Positions 31,116-38,426 of a stretch of DNA of 39,666 nucleotides are shown in pieces (within the stretch, counting starts at the first letter, position 1; each line of letters starts with the position of its first letter). Source of the stretch: UMGS1601 sp900553335 (GTDB taxonomy: Bacteria > Bacillota > Clostridia > Oscillospirales > Ruminococcaceae). The DNA is taken from contig CALEUW010000007.1 in the NCBI GenBank assembly GCA_937920725.1, forward strand, positions 1 to 39,666. The letters run 5' to 3'. The notes under the pieces are model-generated. The model was not told the DNA's origin. It did not search any database and worked only from the letters and a program-made list of their open reading frames with translations. A program made the position numbers and the translations under genes.

Positions 31116-31550
31116 ATGATAGCAATAGGAAACGATCATGCAGCCGTAGAGCTTAAAAACGAGATAATTGAATATTTCAAGGAAAATAAAATCGAGTATA
31201 AGGATTTCGGCTGTGCTGAGGGAGAAAAGTGCGATTATCCGAACGCAGCTAAGGTCGTATGTGAAGCGGTTGTAAGCGGTGAGGCTGAAAAAGCGATTTT
31301 GATCTGCGGAACCGGTGTTGGAATCTCGATCGCCGCAAATAAGGTTAAGGGAATAAGAGCGGCTTGCTGCAGCGATTATTTTTCCGCTAAGTACACAAGG
31401 CTTCATAATGATGCAAACGTGCTTTGCTTCGGTGCAAGGGTAGTAGGAGCGGGACTTGCAAGAGAGCTTGTTGATGTCTTTTTAAATACTGAATTTGAGG
31501 GCGGACGTCATGCAAGAAGAGTTGACCTAATAAAAGAAATGGAAGATTAA
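31116..31550 (+). CDS. rpiB: Ribose-5-phosphate isomerase B
   Basis: RpiB/LacA/LacB family sugar-phosphate isomerase. MIAIGNDHAAVELKNEI with the substrate-binding Asp and His, CDYPNAAKVVCEAV, the active-site cysteine in ILICGTGVGISIAANK, and RLHNDANVLCFGARVVG. 144 residues is typical. The ribosome binding site is AGGAGA. It ends the galK operon, before a terminator. Allose- or galactose-6-phosphate isomerase activity is a possible alternative. Confidence 0.92.
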   Translation: MIAIGNDHAAVELKNEIIEYFKENKIEYKDFGCAEGEKCDYPNAAKVVCEAVVSGEAEKAILICGTGVGISIAANKVKGIRAACCSDYFSAKYTRLHNDANVLCFGARVVGAGLARELVDVFLNTEFEGGRHARRVDLIKEMED

Positions 31551-31553
31551 TTT

Positions 31554-31711
31554 AATTGATAGTTGACAATTGGTAATTGATAATTAAATCCAAAATAACA
31601 AAACGCATTTCTGACGGCGATGTGCAGGAATGCGTTTTATTATCTCAAAGTTTGTTCCGACTTCCCAAATTAATACGCATTTAATTGTCCATTATCAATT
31701 GACCATTGAAT
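31554..31711. repeat. AT-rich inverted-repeat unit (MITE-like) around a terminator
   Basis: The left end (31554-31589) and the complement of the right end (31679-31711) are both built from TTGACAATT/TTGATAATT words and share AATTAAAT, forming imperfect terminal inverted repeats. Similar words occur at 17041-17090 and near 34065-34113. No transposase is present. Confidence 0.4.
31600..31642 (+). terminator. Terminator of galK-rpiB operon
   Basis: AAAACGCATT (31600-31609) and AATGCGTTTT (31629-31638) form a perfect 10-bp stem with a 19-base loop, followed by ATTATC. Confidence 0.7.
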
Positions 31712-32514
31712 TATCCAAGCATTACATCTAAAAGCATCATTACTGCAAAACCCGAAACAATTCCCATTGTAGCAAAATAAGGTCTTGCCTTTTGATTTCT
31801 TTGACATTCGGGTATAAGCTCATGTACGGCAACTAAGATCATTGCACCTGCGGCAAAGGAAAGAGCATAGGGAAGAATCGTTTCAACATACACAACTAGA
31901 ATTGCGCCAACGACTCCTGCTATAGGTTCGACAAGTCCCGATGCCTGACCGATAAAAAAGCTCTTTTTTCTTGAGAGTCCTTCTCTTCTCAGAGGAAAAG
32001 AAACAGCAGCGCCTTCGGGGAAATTCTGAAGGCCTATTCCAAGTGCTATGGTTATTGCTCCCATAAGGTTTTCAGCTGAAGAATTTCCATTTTGAAGTGC
32101 GCCGAAAGCAACTCCGACCGCAAGTCCTTCAGGAATGTTATGAAGCGTTATTGAGAGAACGAGCATGATTACTCTGTTTATTCGCTCGTTGGGTTCTCCC
32201 TGAGCGCTGTCTGCCTTTTTCCTTGTGAATGTAACGACCTTATCGGAGATCCACATAAATACAGCTCCGAACAAAAAACCTGCTGTTGCCACAACATATG
32301 CCGGAACCGGTGATGAAGCTTCTGCACGTTCTATCGCCGGCTGAAGAAGCGACCAAAAACTTGCGGCTATCATAACTCCGGATGAAAATCCGAGCATAAG
32401 ATTAAGCATAGTCGGGTTAGGGGATTTAAAAAATACAACTGTTGCAGATCCAAGCGCTGTCACAAACCATGTTCCGAGTGTTGCGATAAGCGCCATAATG
32501 ACAAAACTATTCAT
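31711..32514 (-). CDS. ZIP family divalent metal transporter (267 aa)
   Basis: Eight membrane segments with the ZIP metal site: segment 4 HNIPEGLAVGVAFG and segment 5 IGLQNFPEGAAVSFPLRREG, with an Asn in place of the usual His before the second FPEG. It imports zinc or related ions. The cytosolic loop (about 82-95) is Lys/Asp-rich rather than His-rich. Start at 32514 follows AGGAGGTG; a longer frame upstream (32577) is rejected. Its stop lies in the right arm of the AT-rich repeat. Confidence 0.9.
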   Translation of the reverse strand: MNSFVIMALIATLGTWFVTALGSATVVFFKSPNPTMLNLMLGFSSGVMIAASFWSLLQPAIERAEASSPVPAYVVATAGFLFGAVFMWISDKVVTFTRKKADSAQGEPNERINRVIMLVLSITLHNIPEGLAVGVAFGALQNGNSSAENLMGAITIALGIGLQNFPEGAAVSFPLRREGLSRKKSFFIGQASGLVEPIAGVVGAILVVYVETILPYALSFAAGAMILVAVHELIPECQRNQKARPYFATMGIVSGFAVMMLLDVMLG

Positions 32515-32586
32515 TTTACACCTCCTATAATCAGTATATAGGTTATAGGGGGAACGAGTGCTTGTACAATAGATCAAATTTTAAGT

Positions 32587-32626
32587 TAAAAATACAAAAA
32601 CGGCAGGTTGCAAAACTTCCTGCCGC
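32587..32626 (-). terminator. Terminator of DUF305 gene
   Basis: CGGCAGG (32601-32607) and CCTGCCG (32619-32625), with flanking A/T pairs, followed on the minus strand by TTTTTGTATTTTT. Confidence 0.85.
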
Positions 32627-32635
32627 TTTAAGCTT

Positions 32636-33211
32636 TTACATTTCGCAGTTGAGCTTTTGAAGAAGACTTAACATTTCACCAATACCTTTTTCCTGTGATT
32701 TAATAATCGCATTAAGAATAGGCACAAGCTCAGGGCATATGTTAAATCTTAGTGCATTTTTAGACATTCTTACAGCGCCTTTGTGATGAGGAATCATTTC
32801 ACGCATGAAATTGCAGTTTATTCTGTCGCTTGTATATGCGCTTTTCATACATGCAAACATAATTTTCAAAATGCTGTTTGTGTTGAATGTATAAGCTCTG
32901 ACAGCCTGACAAGGATTTGTCAGCTCGCTGCATTCATCGAGAATATTTTCCATATTTTTAATACTTTTAGTCTGCTCGGTTATTATTCCCTGTGCGATTT
33001 TTATAAGCTCCTTGTTATCTGTATACTTTAAAACGTTTTTTGACATTTCTATTGCCGCTATATGATGAGGGATCATCTGAACAATAAAGTTGTGCGAAAT
33101 ACTGTCGTTAAGCGGTGCGCTTGTCATTTTCTCAATCATGGTGCTGAGTATTGTTTTAAAATCAGAGATATAGTTAAGAGCGTCCTTGTCTGTATTACAG
33201 TTTTTGTGCAA
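32636..33211 (-). CDS. Tandem DUF305 protein (191 aa)
   Basis: Two DUF305 (ferritin-like helical) units in one chain: QMIPHHIAAIEMSKN at about residues 45-59 and EMIPHHKGAVRMSKN at about 138-152, with matching helices around each. The His-His pairs suggest metal binding; some DUF305 proteins bind copper. It has no signal peptide, so it is probably cytosolic, unlike many secreted members. Start is TTG with GGAGGTG upstream. It is a single gene beside a ZIP transporter, which may mean shared metal handling. Confidence 0.88.
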   Translation of the reverse strand: MHKNCNTDKDALNYISDFKTILSTMIEKMTSAPLNDSISHNFIVQMIPHHIAAIEMSKNVLKYTDNKELIKIAQGIITEQTKSIKNMENILDECSELTNPCQAVRAYTFNTNSILKIMFACMKSAYTSDRINCNFMREMIPHHKGAVRMSKNALRFNICPELVPILNAIIKSQEKGIGEMLSLLQKLNCEM

Positions 33212-33269
33212 AATAATACACCTCCGTTAGGATTAGTATATTCTGCAAAAATCATTATGTGACAAGCGT

Positions 33270-33302
33270 ATAAAAACAGCCGCAGACGTTTGCCTGCGGC
33301 TT
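33270..33302 (-). terminator. Terminator of GNAT gene
   Basis: GCCGCAG (33279-33285) and CTGCGGC (33294-33300) around ACGTTTGC, followed on the minus strand by TGTTTTTATA. Confidence 0.85.
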
Positions 33303-33308
33303 GTTTTC

Positions 33309-33812
33309 TTACATATCTTTTATATAGATAAATTTTTTGTTATCAGGATCGAGGTTTCCGCTGTTTTCAAAGCCTAATGCAGTCCAAAAAGGCTCGCCTG
33401 TCACTCCATCGGGAGTGAGATAAATCTTTGGCGCACCGTCACGTTTCAGAACATTTTCAATGTGTAAAAACATTTCTCTGCCGTAGCCTTGACGTCTGTA
33501 TTCGGGTTTAATATAGAACCCCATAATTGTTCCGTAACCCTTTTCCAACAAGCCGTATACAGTTCCCAAATCAATAGCGAACATTGCCAGTCCTATTACT
33601 TCATCATTGAGAAATGCAAGTTCAAAATGCATATCAGGTCTTGAACCTTGGATTTCGATTCTTCTTCTGCAGTCTTCGAGAATTTCCTCGTCTGTTTCCG
33701 TTATGCCGTCATGAATATTGATTTCTTGACAAAAAGGCATCCATACGGATTTTGCAATCTCAAAATGGCTTGATTCGTCTTTTGACAACTGTAAATAAGT
33801 AAGTCTGTTCAT
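33309..33812 (-). CDS. GNAT family N-acetyltransferase (167 aa)
   Basis: Acetyl-CoA dependent acetyltransferase. The acetyl-CoA loop is in FYIKPEYRRQGYGREMFLHI (R/QxxGxG/A pattern) and the C-terminal part reads FWTALGFENSGNLDPDNKKF. Substrate unknown; the family includes drug, amino-acid and protein acetylases. The start at 33812 follows CGAGGAA; a longer in-frame start (33881) lies upstream of the leader terminator and is rejected. A 19-codon leader ORF, a terminator and tRNA-Leu lie upstream on the same strand, so expression may be controlled by attenuation. Confidence 0.9.
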   Translation of the reverse strand: MNRLTYLQLSKDESSHFEIAKSVWMPFCQEINIHDGITETDEEILEDCRRRIEIQGSRPDMHFELAFLNDEVIGLAMFAIDLGTVYGLLEKGYGTIMGFYIKPEYRRQGYGREMFLHIENVLKRDGAPKIYLTPDGVTGEPFWTALGFENSGNLDPDNKKFIYIKDM

Positions 33813-33838
33813 AAAATTCCTCGTTTCTGTAAATAAAA

Positions 33839-33866
33839 AAGTGTTCCCGAAAAATCGAAAACACTT
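33839..33866 (-). terminator. Leader terminator before GNAT gene
   Basis: On the minus strand AAGTGTT (33866-33860) pairs with AACACTT (33845-33839); inside, CGA and TCG can also pair; TTTTTTATTT follows. It lies 27 bases before the GNAT start, downstream of the leader ORF. It ends tRNA-Leu transcripts or acts as an attenuator. Its loop strand is complementary to part of the leader ORF. Confidence 0.7.
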
Positions 33867-33891
33867 AGATTTATTATTCACATAAACGAGA

Positions 33892-33951
33892 TTAAAAAGG
33901 AAGCAAATGTGAATGATAGATATTTCCGATTTTTCTGTTACGAATATTCAT
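33892..33951 (-). CDS. Putative 19-residue leader peptide
   Basis: A short frame reads MNIRNRKIGNIYHSHLLPF and then stops. It has a plausible ribosome binding site (AGAAAGGCAGGTG, with AGGTG seven bases before the ATG). A perfect 10-bp inverted repeat (TATCATTCAC 33951-33960 / GTGAATGATA 33909-33918) would hide that site, and the codons for NRKIGN (AACAGAAAAATCGGAAAT) can pair with the loop strand of the downstream terminator. It has the layout of ribosome-mediated attenuation, as in antibiotic-inducible genes, but the inducing signal is unknown. Confidence 0.45.
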   Translation of the reverse strand: MNIRNRKIGNIYHSHLLPF

Positions 33952-33976
33952 ATCATTCACCTGCCTTTCTAAAATT

Positions 33977-34059
33977 TGGTGCGGGTGACAGGACTTGAAC
34001 CTGCACGAATTAACACTAGAACCTAAATCTAGCGCGTCTGCCAATTCCGCCACACCCGC
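33977..34059 (-). tRNA. tRNA-Leu (TAG)
   Basis: On the minus strand acceptor GCGGGTG pairs with CACCCGC, followed by A and encoded CCA; the anticodon loop TTTAGGT gives TAG; a long variable arm (GTGTTAATTCGTGC region) is typical for Leu. The leader ORF starts 26 bases after its 3' end. Confidence 0.95.
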
Positions 34060-34087
34060 AAATATAATTCTTAATTCGGAATTCGTA

Positions 34088-34113
34088 ATAACATAATTTG
34101 CGGATTATGTTAT
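34088..34113. repeat. Perfect hairpin between promoter and tRNA-Leu
   Basis: ATAACATAAT (34088-34097) and ATTATGTTAT (34104-34113) form a perfect 10-bp stem. Adjacent sequence (TTCGGAATTCGTAAT, TGCGGA) shares words with the repeat at 17041-17090; ATTATGTTATCTGT also occurs near 3774. Confidence 0.4.
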
Positions 34114-34149
34114 CTGTATAACGCAAAAGGTTCCAAAACAACAAAAAAT

Positions 34150-34178
34150 ATTTTACCATATAAGATGTTGTTTGTCAA
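34150..34178 (-). promoter_or_regulatory. Sigma-A promoter of tRNA-Leu
   Basis: On the minus strand TTGACA (34178-34173) and TAAAAT (34155-34150) with a 17-base spacer, about 90 bases before the tRNA; it may also drive the GNAT gene by readthrough. Confidence 0.75.
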
Positions 34179-34194
34179 CCCCAAAAAGCTGTTT

Positions 34195-34782
34195 TTATCC
34201 ATTTCTGTCCTCAAGTAAAAACGTCGCTTCCATGTCGGCAATATTAAGCGCCAGCGCAAGAGGGAACATATCAAGCGCATTTCCTACTGTGTTTTTGTTT
34301 TCCTCGCCTGAAAATCCCATGTGGTATCTGATAGCAAACGCTTCGTCACGGGTGAGCCGCATGAACCCCGAAACTATGTAAACGCTCTTTTCACCGTGAC
34401 CGTAGGGGAGATTGTCCTCAAATTTATATGTAGGGACCTTTATCCATGTTCCCGTTTCATCTTTGACATTTCTGTAATCCTTTTTGTATACATTTGTCTT
34501 GCAAATGTCGTGCAGAAGTGATACGATCGCAATGCTTTCATCGGAGAATTCAAGCCCGAATTTTTCTTTTGCCTCAGGACGTGAAAGATAGCTTTTAAGG
34601 CAGTCATAAACATTCAGGCTATGCTCTAAAAGCCCTCCCTCATATGCGCCGTGATAACGAGTTGAGGCGGGAGCGGTAAAGAAATCGCATGAAGAGCTTT
34701 TAAGATATTCCAGCAGTTTTGCCGCACCTTCTCTTTTTATATATGTATTATAAATTTCTATAAATCTTTCTTTGTTGGTCAT
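34195..34782 (-). CDS. HD-domain phosphohydrolase-like protein (195 aa)
   Basis: HD superfamily metal-dependent hydrolase. Metal ligands lie in GGLLEHSLNVYDCLK, VSLLHDICKTNVYKK (the HD pair) and AFAIRYHMGF, with a later Asp in ALALNIADMEATFL. The family includes phosphodiesterases and nucleotidases; the substrate is unknown. Similar HD proteins are common in Firmicutes and phages. It has its own promoter with a 17-base spacer (34807-34835) and lies upstream of tRNA-Leu. Confidence 0.85.
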   Translation of the reverse strand: MTNKERFIEIYNTYIKREGAAKLLEYLKSSSCDFFTAPASTRYHGAYEGGLLEHSLNVYDCLKSYLSRPEAKEKFGLEFSDESIAIVSLLHDICKTNVYKKDYRNVKDETGTWIKVPTYKFEDNLPYGHGEKSVYIVSGFMRLTRDEAFAIRYHMGFSGEENKNTVGNALDMFPLALALNIADMEATFLLEDRNG

Positions 34783-34806
34783 TATAAAACCTCCGTTTCT
34801 GTTTTT

Positions 34807-34835
34807 AGTATAACATATTCCGTATTGACTTTCAA
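34807..34835 (-). promoter_or_regulatory. Promoter of HD-domain gene
   Basis: On the minus strand TTGAAA (34835-34830) and TATACT (34812-34807) with a 17-base spacer. Confidence 0.75.
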
Positions 34836-34839
34836 GTGC

Positions 34840-34868
34840 TTGCGAGTAACAGCAAAATATGGTATACT
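34840..34868 (+). promoter_or_regulatory. Promoter of flavodoxin-like gene
   Basis: TTGCGA (34840-34845) and TATACT (34863-34868) with a 17-base spacer, divergent from the HD-gene promoter. Confidence 0.55.
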
Positions 34869-34943
34869 GTTATTTAATATGACAAATTAGAGTGTAAATA
34901 ACCTGTATAAAAAACAAATCAAAATTAGTAACGGAGGTTGATT

Positions 34944-35477
34944 ATGTGCAAAATCATAATATACGGTTCCAAATACGGAACAACAAAAATGTATGCCGAA
35001 GAATTAGCGAGAAGAATAAATGTAAAAGCAGTACCTTTTGATAGGGTAAAAGATATAGATGATTATGACACTATTATTTATCTGGGCGCATTGTATGCAG
35101 GCGGAGTATTAGGTATGGCAAAGACATTAAAGAAAATATCTGACGTGAGTAATAAAAGCTTTATATTAGCAACGGTTGGCTTAGCCGATCCGACTAATAA
35201 TGAAAATACGAATAATATAAAAAATAGTATAAAAAGACAGCTTACAGAAAATATTGCAGCGAAAACTAAAATTTTTCATTTGAGAGGCGGTATTGATTAT
35301 TCAAAATTAACTTTTACACACAAAACAATGATGAGTATGCTTTATAAGAAAGCCAAAAATATGCCGGAAGAAAAGAAAACAGCAGAAGTCAGAGCAATGA
35401 TAGATACTTATAATAAAAAGGTAGATTTTGTTGATTTTTCCTGTCTGGATATAATCGTTAATGAAATTAATGTTTGA
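34944..35477 (+). CDS. Flavodoxin-domain protein (177 aa)
   Basis: Flavodoxin/HemG-like. The phosphate loop of FMN binding is IIYGSKYGTTKMYAEELARR; the second loop reads IYLGALYAGGVLG; then FILATVGLADPTN and KIFHLRGGIDYSKLTF, as in the flavodoxin_5 (protoporphyrinogen-oxidase-like) group. An electron carrier or flavin reductase is likely. The start at 34944 follows ACGGAGGT; an in-frame TTG at 34938 is rejected. It stands alone between its promoter and the radical SAM pair. Confidence 0.88.
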   Translation: MCKIIIYGSKYGTTKMYAEELARRINVKAVPFDRVKDIDDYDTIIYLGALYAGGVLGMAKTLKKISDVSNKSFILATVGLADPTNNENTNNIKNSIKRQLTENIAAKTKIFHLRGGIDYSKLTFTHKTMMSMLYKKAKNMPEEKKTAEVRAMIDTYNKKVDFVDFSCLDIIVNEINV

Positions 35478-35546
35478 TTTATATTTCGGATTTTTTTAAA
35501 ATATAACATTTAATTAATTATACTGATAATTAGAAAGAGGTAACTT

Positions 35547-37394
35547 ATGTATAGAGAAAAAATTGAAAAAATACTGCCGCTTGTGCAGCGTCCTGCAAGA
35601 TATATCGGCGGTGAACACGGAAGCGTTGTAAAGGATAAAAGCAAAGTGGAGGTAAGATTTGCTTTCTGCTTTCCCGATACATACGATGTCGGAATGAGCC
35701 ACTTGGGCATGAAAATACTTTATGGATTGAAAAACGCAAGAGAGGAATTCTGGTGCGAAAGAGTATTCCAGCCGGAAGCTGATTTTGAAGCAAAAATGCG
35801 TGAAGAGGGAATTCTTCTTTACGGACTTGAAAGTCTAGATCCGATAAAGGATTTTGACTTTATCGGTTTTACGCTTCAGTATGAGTTAAGCTTTACGAAT
35901 GTTCTTAATATGCTTGACCTTGCAGGAGTACCGATTCGATCAAGCGATAGGGGTGATTCTTATCCTATAGTTGTTGGAGGAGGTCCTTGTGTTTGTAACC
36001 CTGAGCCTTTGGCGGAGTTCTTCGACATATTTATTTTGGGCGAAGGCGAAGAAGTGAATCTTGAGCTTTTAGACCTTTATAACAAAATGAAAAAAGAAAA
36101 TAAAACCAAAAGCGAATTCTTGTTTGAAGCTGCTAAGATAGAGGGAATTTATGTTCCGAGCTTTTATGAGGTAACATATAACGATGATGATACTGTAAAG
36201 TCATATAAGCCAAAGTATGAGGGAGTTCCCGAAAAGGTTAAAAAGAGAGTAATAAAGGATTTTAACAGCGTTTATTATCCAAAAGATTTTGTTGTGCCGT
36301 TTACACAGATAGTTCATGACCGAGCTGTTATTGAGGTGCTGAGAGGATGCATAAGAGGCTGCCGTTTTTGTCAGGCAGGATTTATTTACCGCCCGTTCAG
36401 AGAAAAAGAGGTTGGAACAATTGCTCAAAGCACAAAGGACTTATGCTCAAACACAGGTTATGAAGAGGTTTCACTTTCCTCTCTTTCAACAAGCGATCAT
36501 ACAAACATAAACGGCCTTCTAGAGGAGCTTGTAGACTATACAAAGGACGAGCATATCTCGTTATCATTACCGTCGCTGCGTGTAGACAACTTCAGCGAGG
36601 AGGTTTTGGAAAAAGTAAAAACTGTCCGAAAAAGCGGACTAACCTTTGCGCCGGAAGCAGGAACTCAGCGCCTCCGTGATGTAATAAACAAAAATGTTTC
36701 TGAAGAAGAAATAATGCGCTCCTGTCGAATAGCGTTCGAGGGAGGATACACTTCCGTCAAGCTTTATTTTATGCTTGGACTTCCTACCGAAACACTTGAA
36801 GATATTGAGGGAATGGCAAATACAGCACAAAAAATAATAGATCTGTTTTACTCAATACCTAAGGAGAAGCGTGGAAAGGGATCTGTATCTGTTTCGATAT
36901 CATGTGCTACCTTTGTTCCTAAACCGTTTACGCCGTTTGAGTTTGAACCGCAGGCAACAAAAGAAGAAGTTTTGAAAAAACAAAAGCATCTGCTTGAAAG
37001 TCTTAAAACGAGAAAGATAAGGGCGAGCTGGCATGATTATAACATCAGTCTGCTCGAAGCGGCGATTGCAAGAGGCGACAGGCGCATAGCAGATGTTATT
37101 GAAGAAGCCTGGCGCAGAGGCTGTAAAATGGATAGTTGGGATGAGTATTTTAAACCTGAGGTCTGGTGGCAGGTTTTCAAAGACCTTAACATTGATCCTG
37201 AGTTTTATGCTTGCAGGAAGCGAGAATATGATGAAATAATGCCTTGGGATCACCTTGATTTTCTTGTTTCAAAGAGCTTCTTTGTGCGTGAAAACAAACT
37301 GGCACACGAAGCTAAAACAACACCGAACTGTAAGGATAAATGTTCGGGTTGTGGAATAAAAAAAGAGTGCGGAGGTGTTTACTGTGGAAAGTAG
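35547..37394 (+). CDS. TIGR03960 family B12-binding-like radical SAM protein (615 aa)
   Basis: The N-terminal B12-binding-like region (about 40-170: CFPDTYDVGMSHLGMKILYG, LILGEGEEV-type stretch) is followed by a radical SAM domain with the CxxxCxxC cluster motif in EVLRGCIRGCRFCQAGFIYR (about 268-287). A Cys-rich C-terminus (CKDKCSGCGIKKECGGVYCG) suggests an extra iron-sulfur site. Function is not established; it nearly always precedes the TIGR03936 protein, as here with an 11-base overlap. ATG follows GAAAGAGGT. Confidence 0.94.
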   Translation: MYREKIEKILPLVQRPARYIGGEHGSVVKDKSKVEVRFAFCFPDTYDVGMSHLGMKILYGLKNAREEFWCERVFQPEADFEAKMREEGILLYGLESLDPIKDFDFIGFTLQYELSFTNVLNMLDLAGVPIRSSDRGDSYPIVVGGGPCVCNPEPLAEFFDIFILGEGEEVNLELLDLYNKMKKENKTKSEFLFEAAKIEGIYVPSFYEVTYNDDDTVKSYKPKYEGVPEKVKKRVIKDFNSVYYPKDFVVPFTQIVHDRAVIEVLRGCIRGCRFCQAGFIYRPFREKEVGTIAQSTKDLCSNTGYEEVSLSSLSTSDHTNINGLLEELVDYTKDEHISLSLPSLRVDNFSEEVLEKVKTVRKSGLTFAPEAGTQRLRDVINKNVSEEEIMRSCRIAFEGGYTSVKLYFMLGLPTETLEDIEGMANTAQKIIDLFYSIPKEKRGKGSVSVSISCATFVPKPFTPFEFEPQATKEEVLKKQKHLLESLKTRKIRASWHDYNISLLEAAIARGDRRIADVIEEAWRRGCKMDSWDEYFKPEVWWQVFKDLNIDPEFYACRKREYDEIMPWDHLDFLVSKSFFVRENKLAHEAKTTPNCKDKCSGCGIKKECGGVYCGK

Positions 37395-38037
37395 GTTTGA
37401 TTACCGTCTGACGTTTTCAAAGTCTGACAGAGCTGTGTACATATCGCACCTCGATCTTATGCGTACCATGCAGCGTGCTTTTAAACGAGCAGGTATTCCG
37501 ATTTGGTATACAAAGGGGTTTAATCCGCATGCCTATATTATGTTTCCTTTAGCGCTTTCATTGGGAGTTATGAGCGATGTTGAGGTAATGGATGTGGCGC
37601 TAACAGAGGAAATTCCAAGTGAAGAAGTCGTTGCAAGACTGAACGCTTCGCTTCCGATGGGACTAAAAATAATGAGAGCAGCTTCCCCTGTTAATGATCA
37701 CAAGAAGATCAAGCAAGCGGAATATGAAATTATTTTACCGGGTGAAACTAACAGAAATGCCTTCGACAGGTTCATTTCCCAGGAAAAAATTGAGATTAAA
37801 AAAATAACAAAGAAGAAGCAAGAAAAAATAATTGATTTGAAACCTGACGTTGAAGTTGGTGAGATAAAAGAGAGAAAAGAAGGGTTGTTTTTAAGGGTTT
37901 TGCTTCCTGCCGGTTGTGATCTCAATATCAATCCGGGAGTTTTGATAGATGCATTTTCTGAGTATTCTAATAAAAGCTTTTTACCTAAAATCAAACGGAC
38001 AAGAATCTTAATGCACGACAAAAACGAGTATTGTTGA
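37384..38037 (+). CDS. TIGR03936 (DUF2344) radical SAM-associated protein (217 aa)
   Basis: Matches the DUF2344 family, partner of the TIGR03960 protein: FDYRLTFSKSDRAVYISHLD, LMRTMQRAFKRAGIPIWYTK and GFNPHAYIMFPLALSLGVMS. The GTG at 37384 is preferred to the GTG at 37375 because GGAGG (37371-37375) lies eight bases before it. In related genomes the pair is followed by rng and the L21/L27 ribosomal protein genes; here a terminator and a surface-protein gene follow. Confidence 0.92.
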   Translation: MESRFDYRLTFSKSDRAVYISHLDLMRTMQRAFKRAGIPIWYTKGFNPHAYIMFPLALSLGVMSDVEVMDVALTEEIPSEEVVARLNASLPMGLKIMRAASPVNDHKKIKQAEYEIILPGETNRNAFDRFISQEKIEIKKITKKKQEKIIDLKPDVEVGEIKERKEGLFLRVLLPAGCDLNINPGVLIDAFSEYSNKSFLPKIKRTRILMHDKNEYC

Positions 38038-38080
38038 TTAAGTTAGTATTAGAGAGTTTTGTTTAAAAATACAGTGTTTT

Positions 38081-38122
38081 TTAACAAGTTCAGATGCCCT
38101 GTGGTATTTGAACTTGTTTGTT
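38081..38122 (+). terminator. Terminator of radical SAM operon
   Basis: AACAAGTTCA (38083-38092) and TGAACTTGTT (38109-38118) form a perfect 10-bp stem, with more pairs inside, followed by TGTTAAAATC. Confidence 0.7.
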
Positions 38123-38203
38123 AAAATCAATTTTGGCAAATATGTATAAAAAGTAAATTTTAATTTTTTCGTTATGTTTTTTCTGCTTGTTGTGCCATAA
38201 CTG

Positions 38204-38232
38204 TTGACCTTGTATAAAAACATAGGTATTGT
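38204..38232 (+). promoter_or_regulatory. Promoter of surface-protein gene
   Basis: TTGACC (38204-38209) and TATTGT (38227-38232) with a 17-base spacer, about 195 bases before the start codon, leaving a long leader. Confidence 0.5.
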
Positions 38233-38234
38233 TT

Positions 38235-38325
38235 TATCTAGACAGATAAAGCAAATCGCTTGGACCTGCATAACTTTGCGAGGATGGTTACCTGACTTTG
38301 AAGGTGAATGGCGTCACTTGCTTTT
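38235..38325 (+). promoter_or_regulatory. Structured leader, possible unidentified cis-regulatory RNA
   Basis: TATCT/AGATA forms a small hairpin (38236-38249). Then AAGCAA pairs with TTGCTT around two inner stems, TCGC/GCGA and ACCT/AGGT (the latter near 38290-38305): a three-way junction, ending in TTTTTT (about 38320-38325) like a terminator. I do not recognise it as a known riboswitch. The rest of the 38038-38426 gap holds no gene. Confidence 0.35.
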
Positions 38326-38426
38326 TTCAGGAGAGGATACAATACATTAGTGAAACGTTGAATGATGGGATTAATCCTTATTGAATTTGACGGATATGAG
38401 TAAATATAATATTAGGAGGAACAAAC

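Noticed and set aside
38235..38325. Cyclic-di-GMP riboswitch before the surface-protein gene
   Set aside because: The conserved GCAxxGGCAAACC and GACGCAAAG blocks of class I and the class II core are absent.
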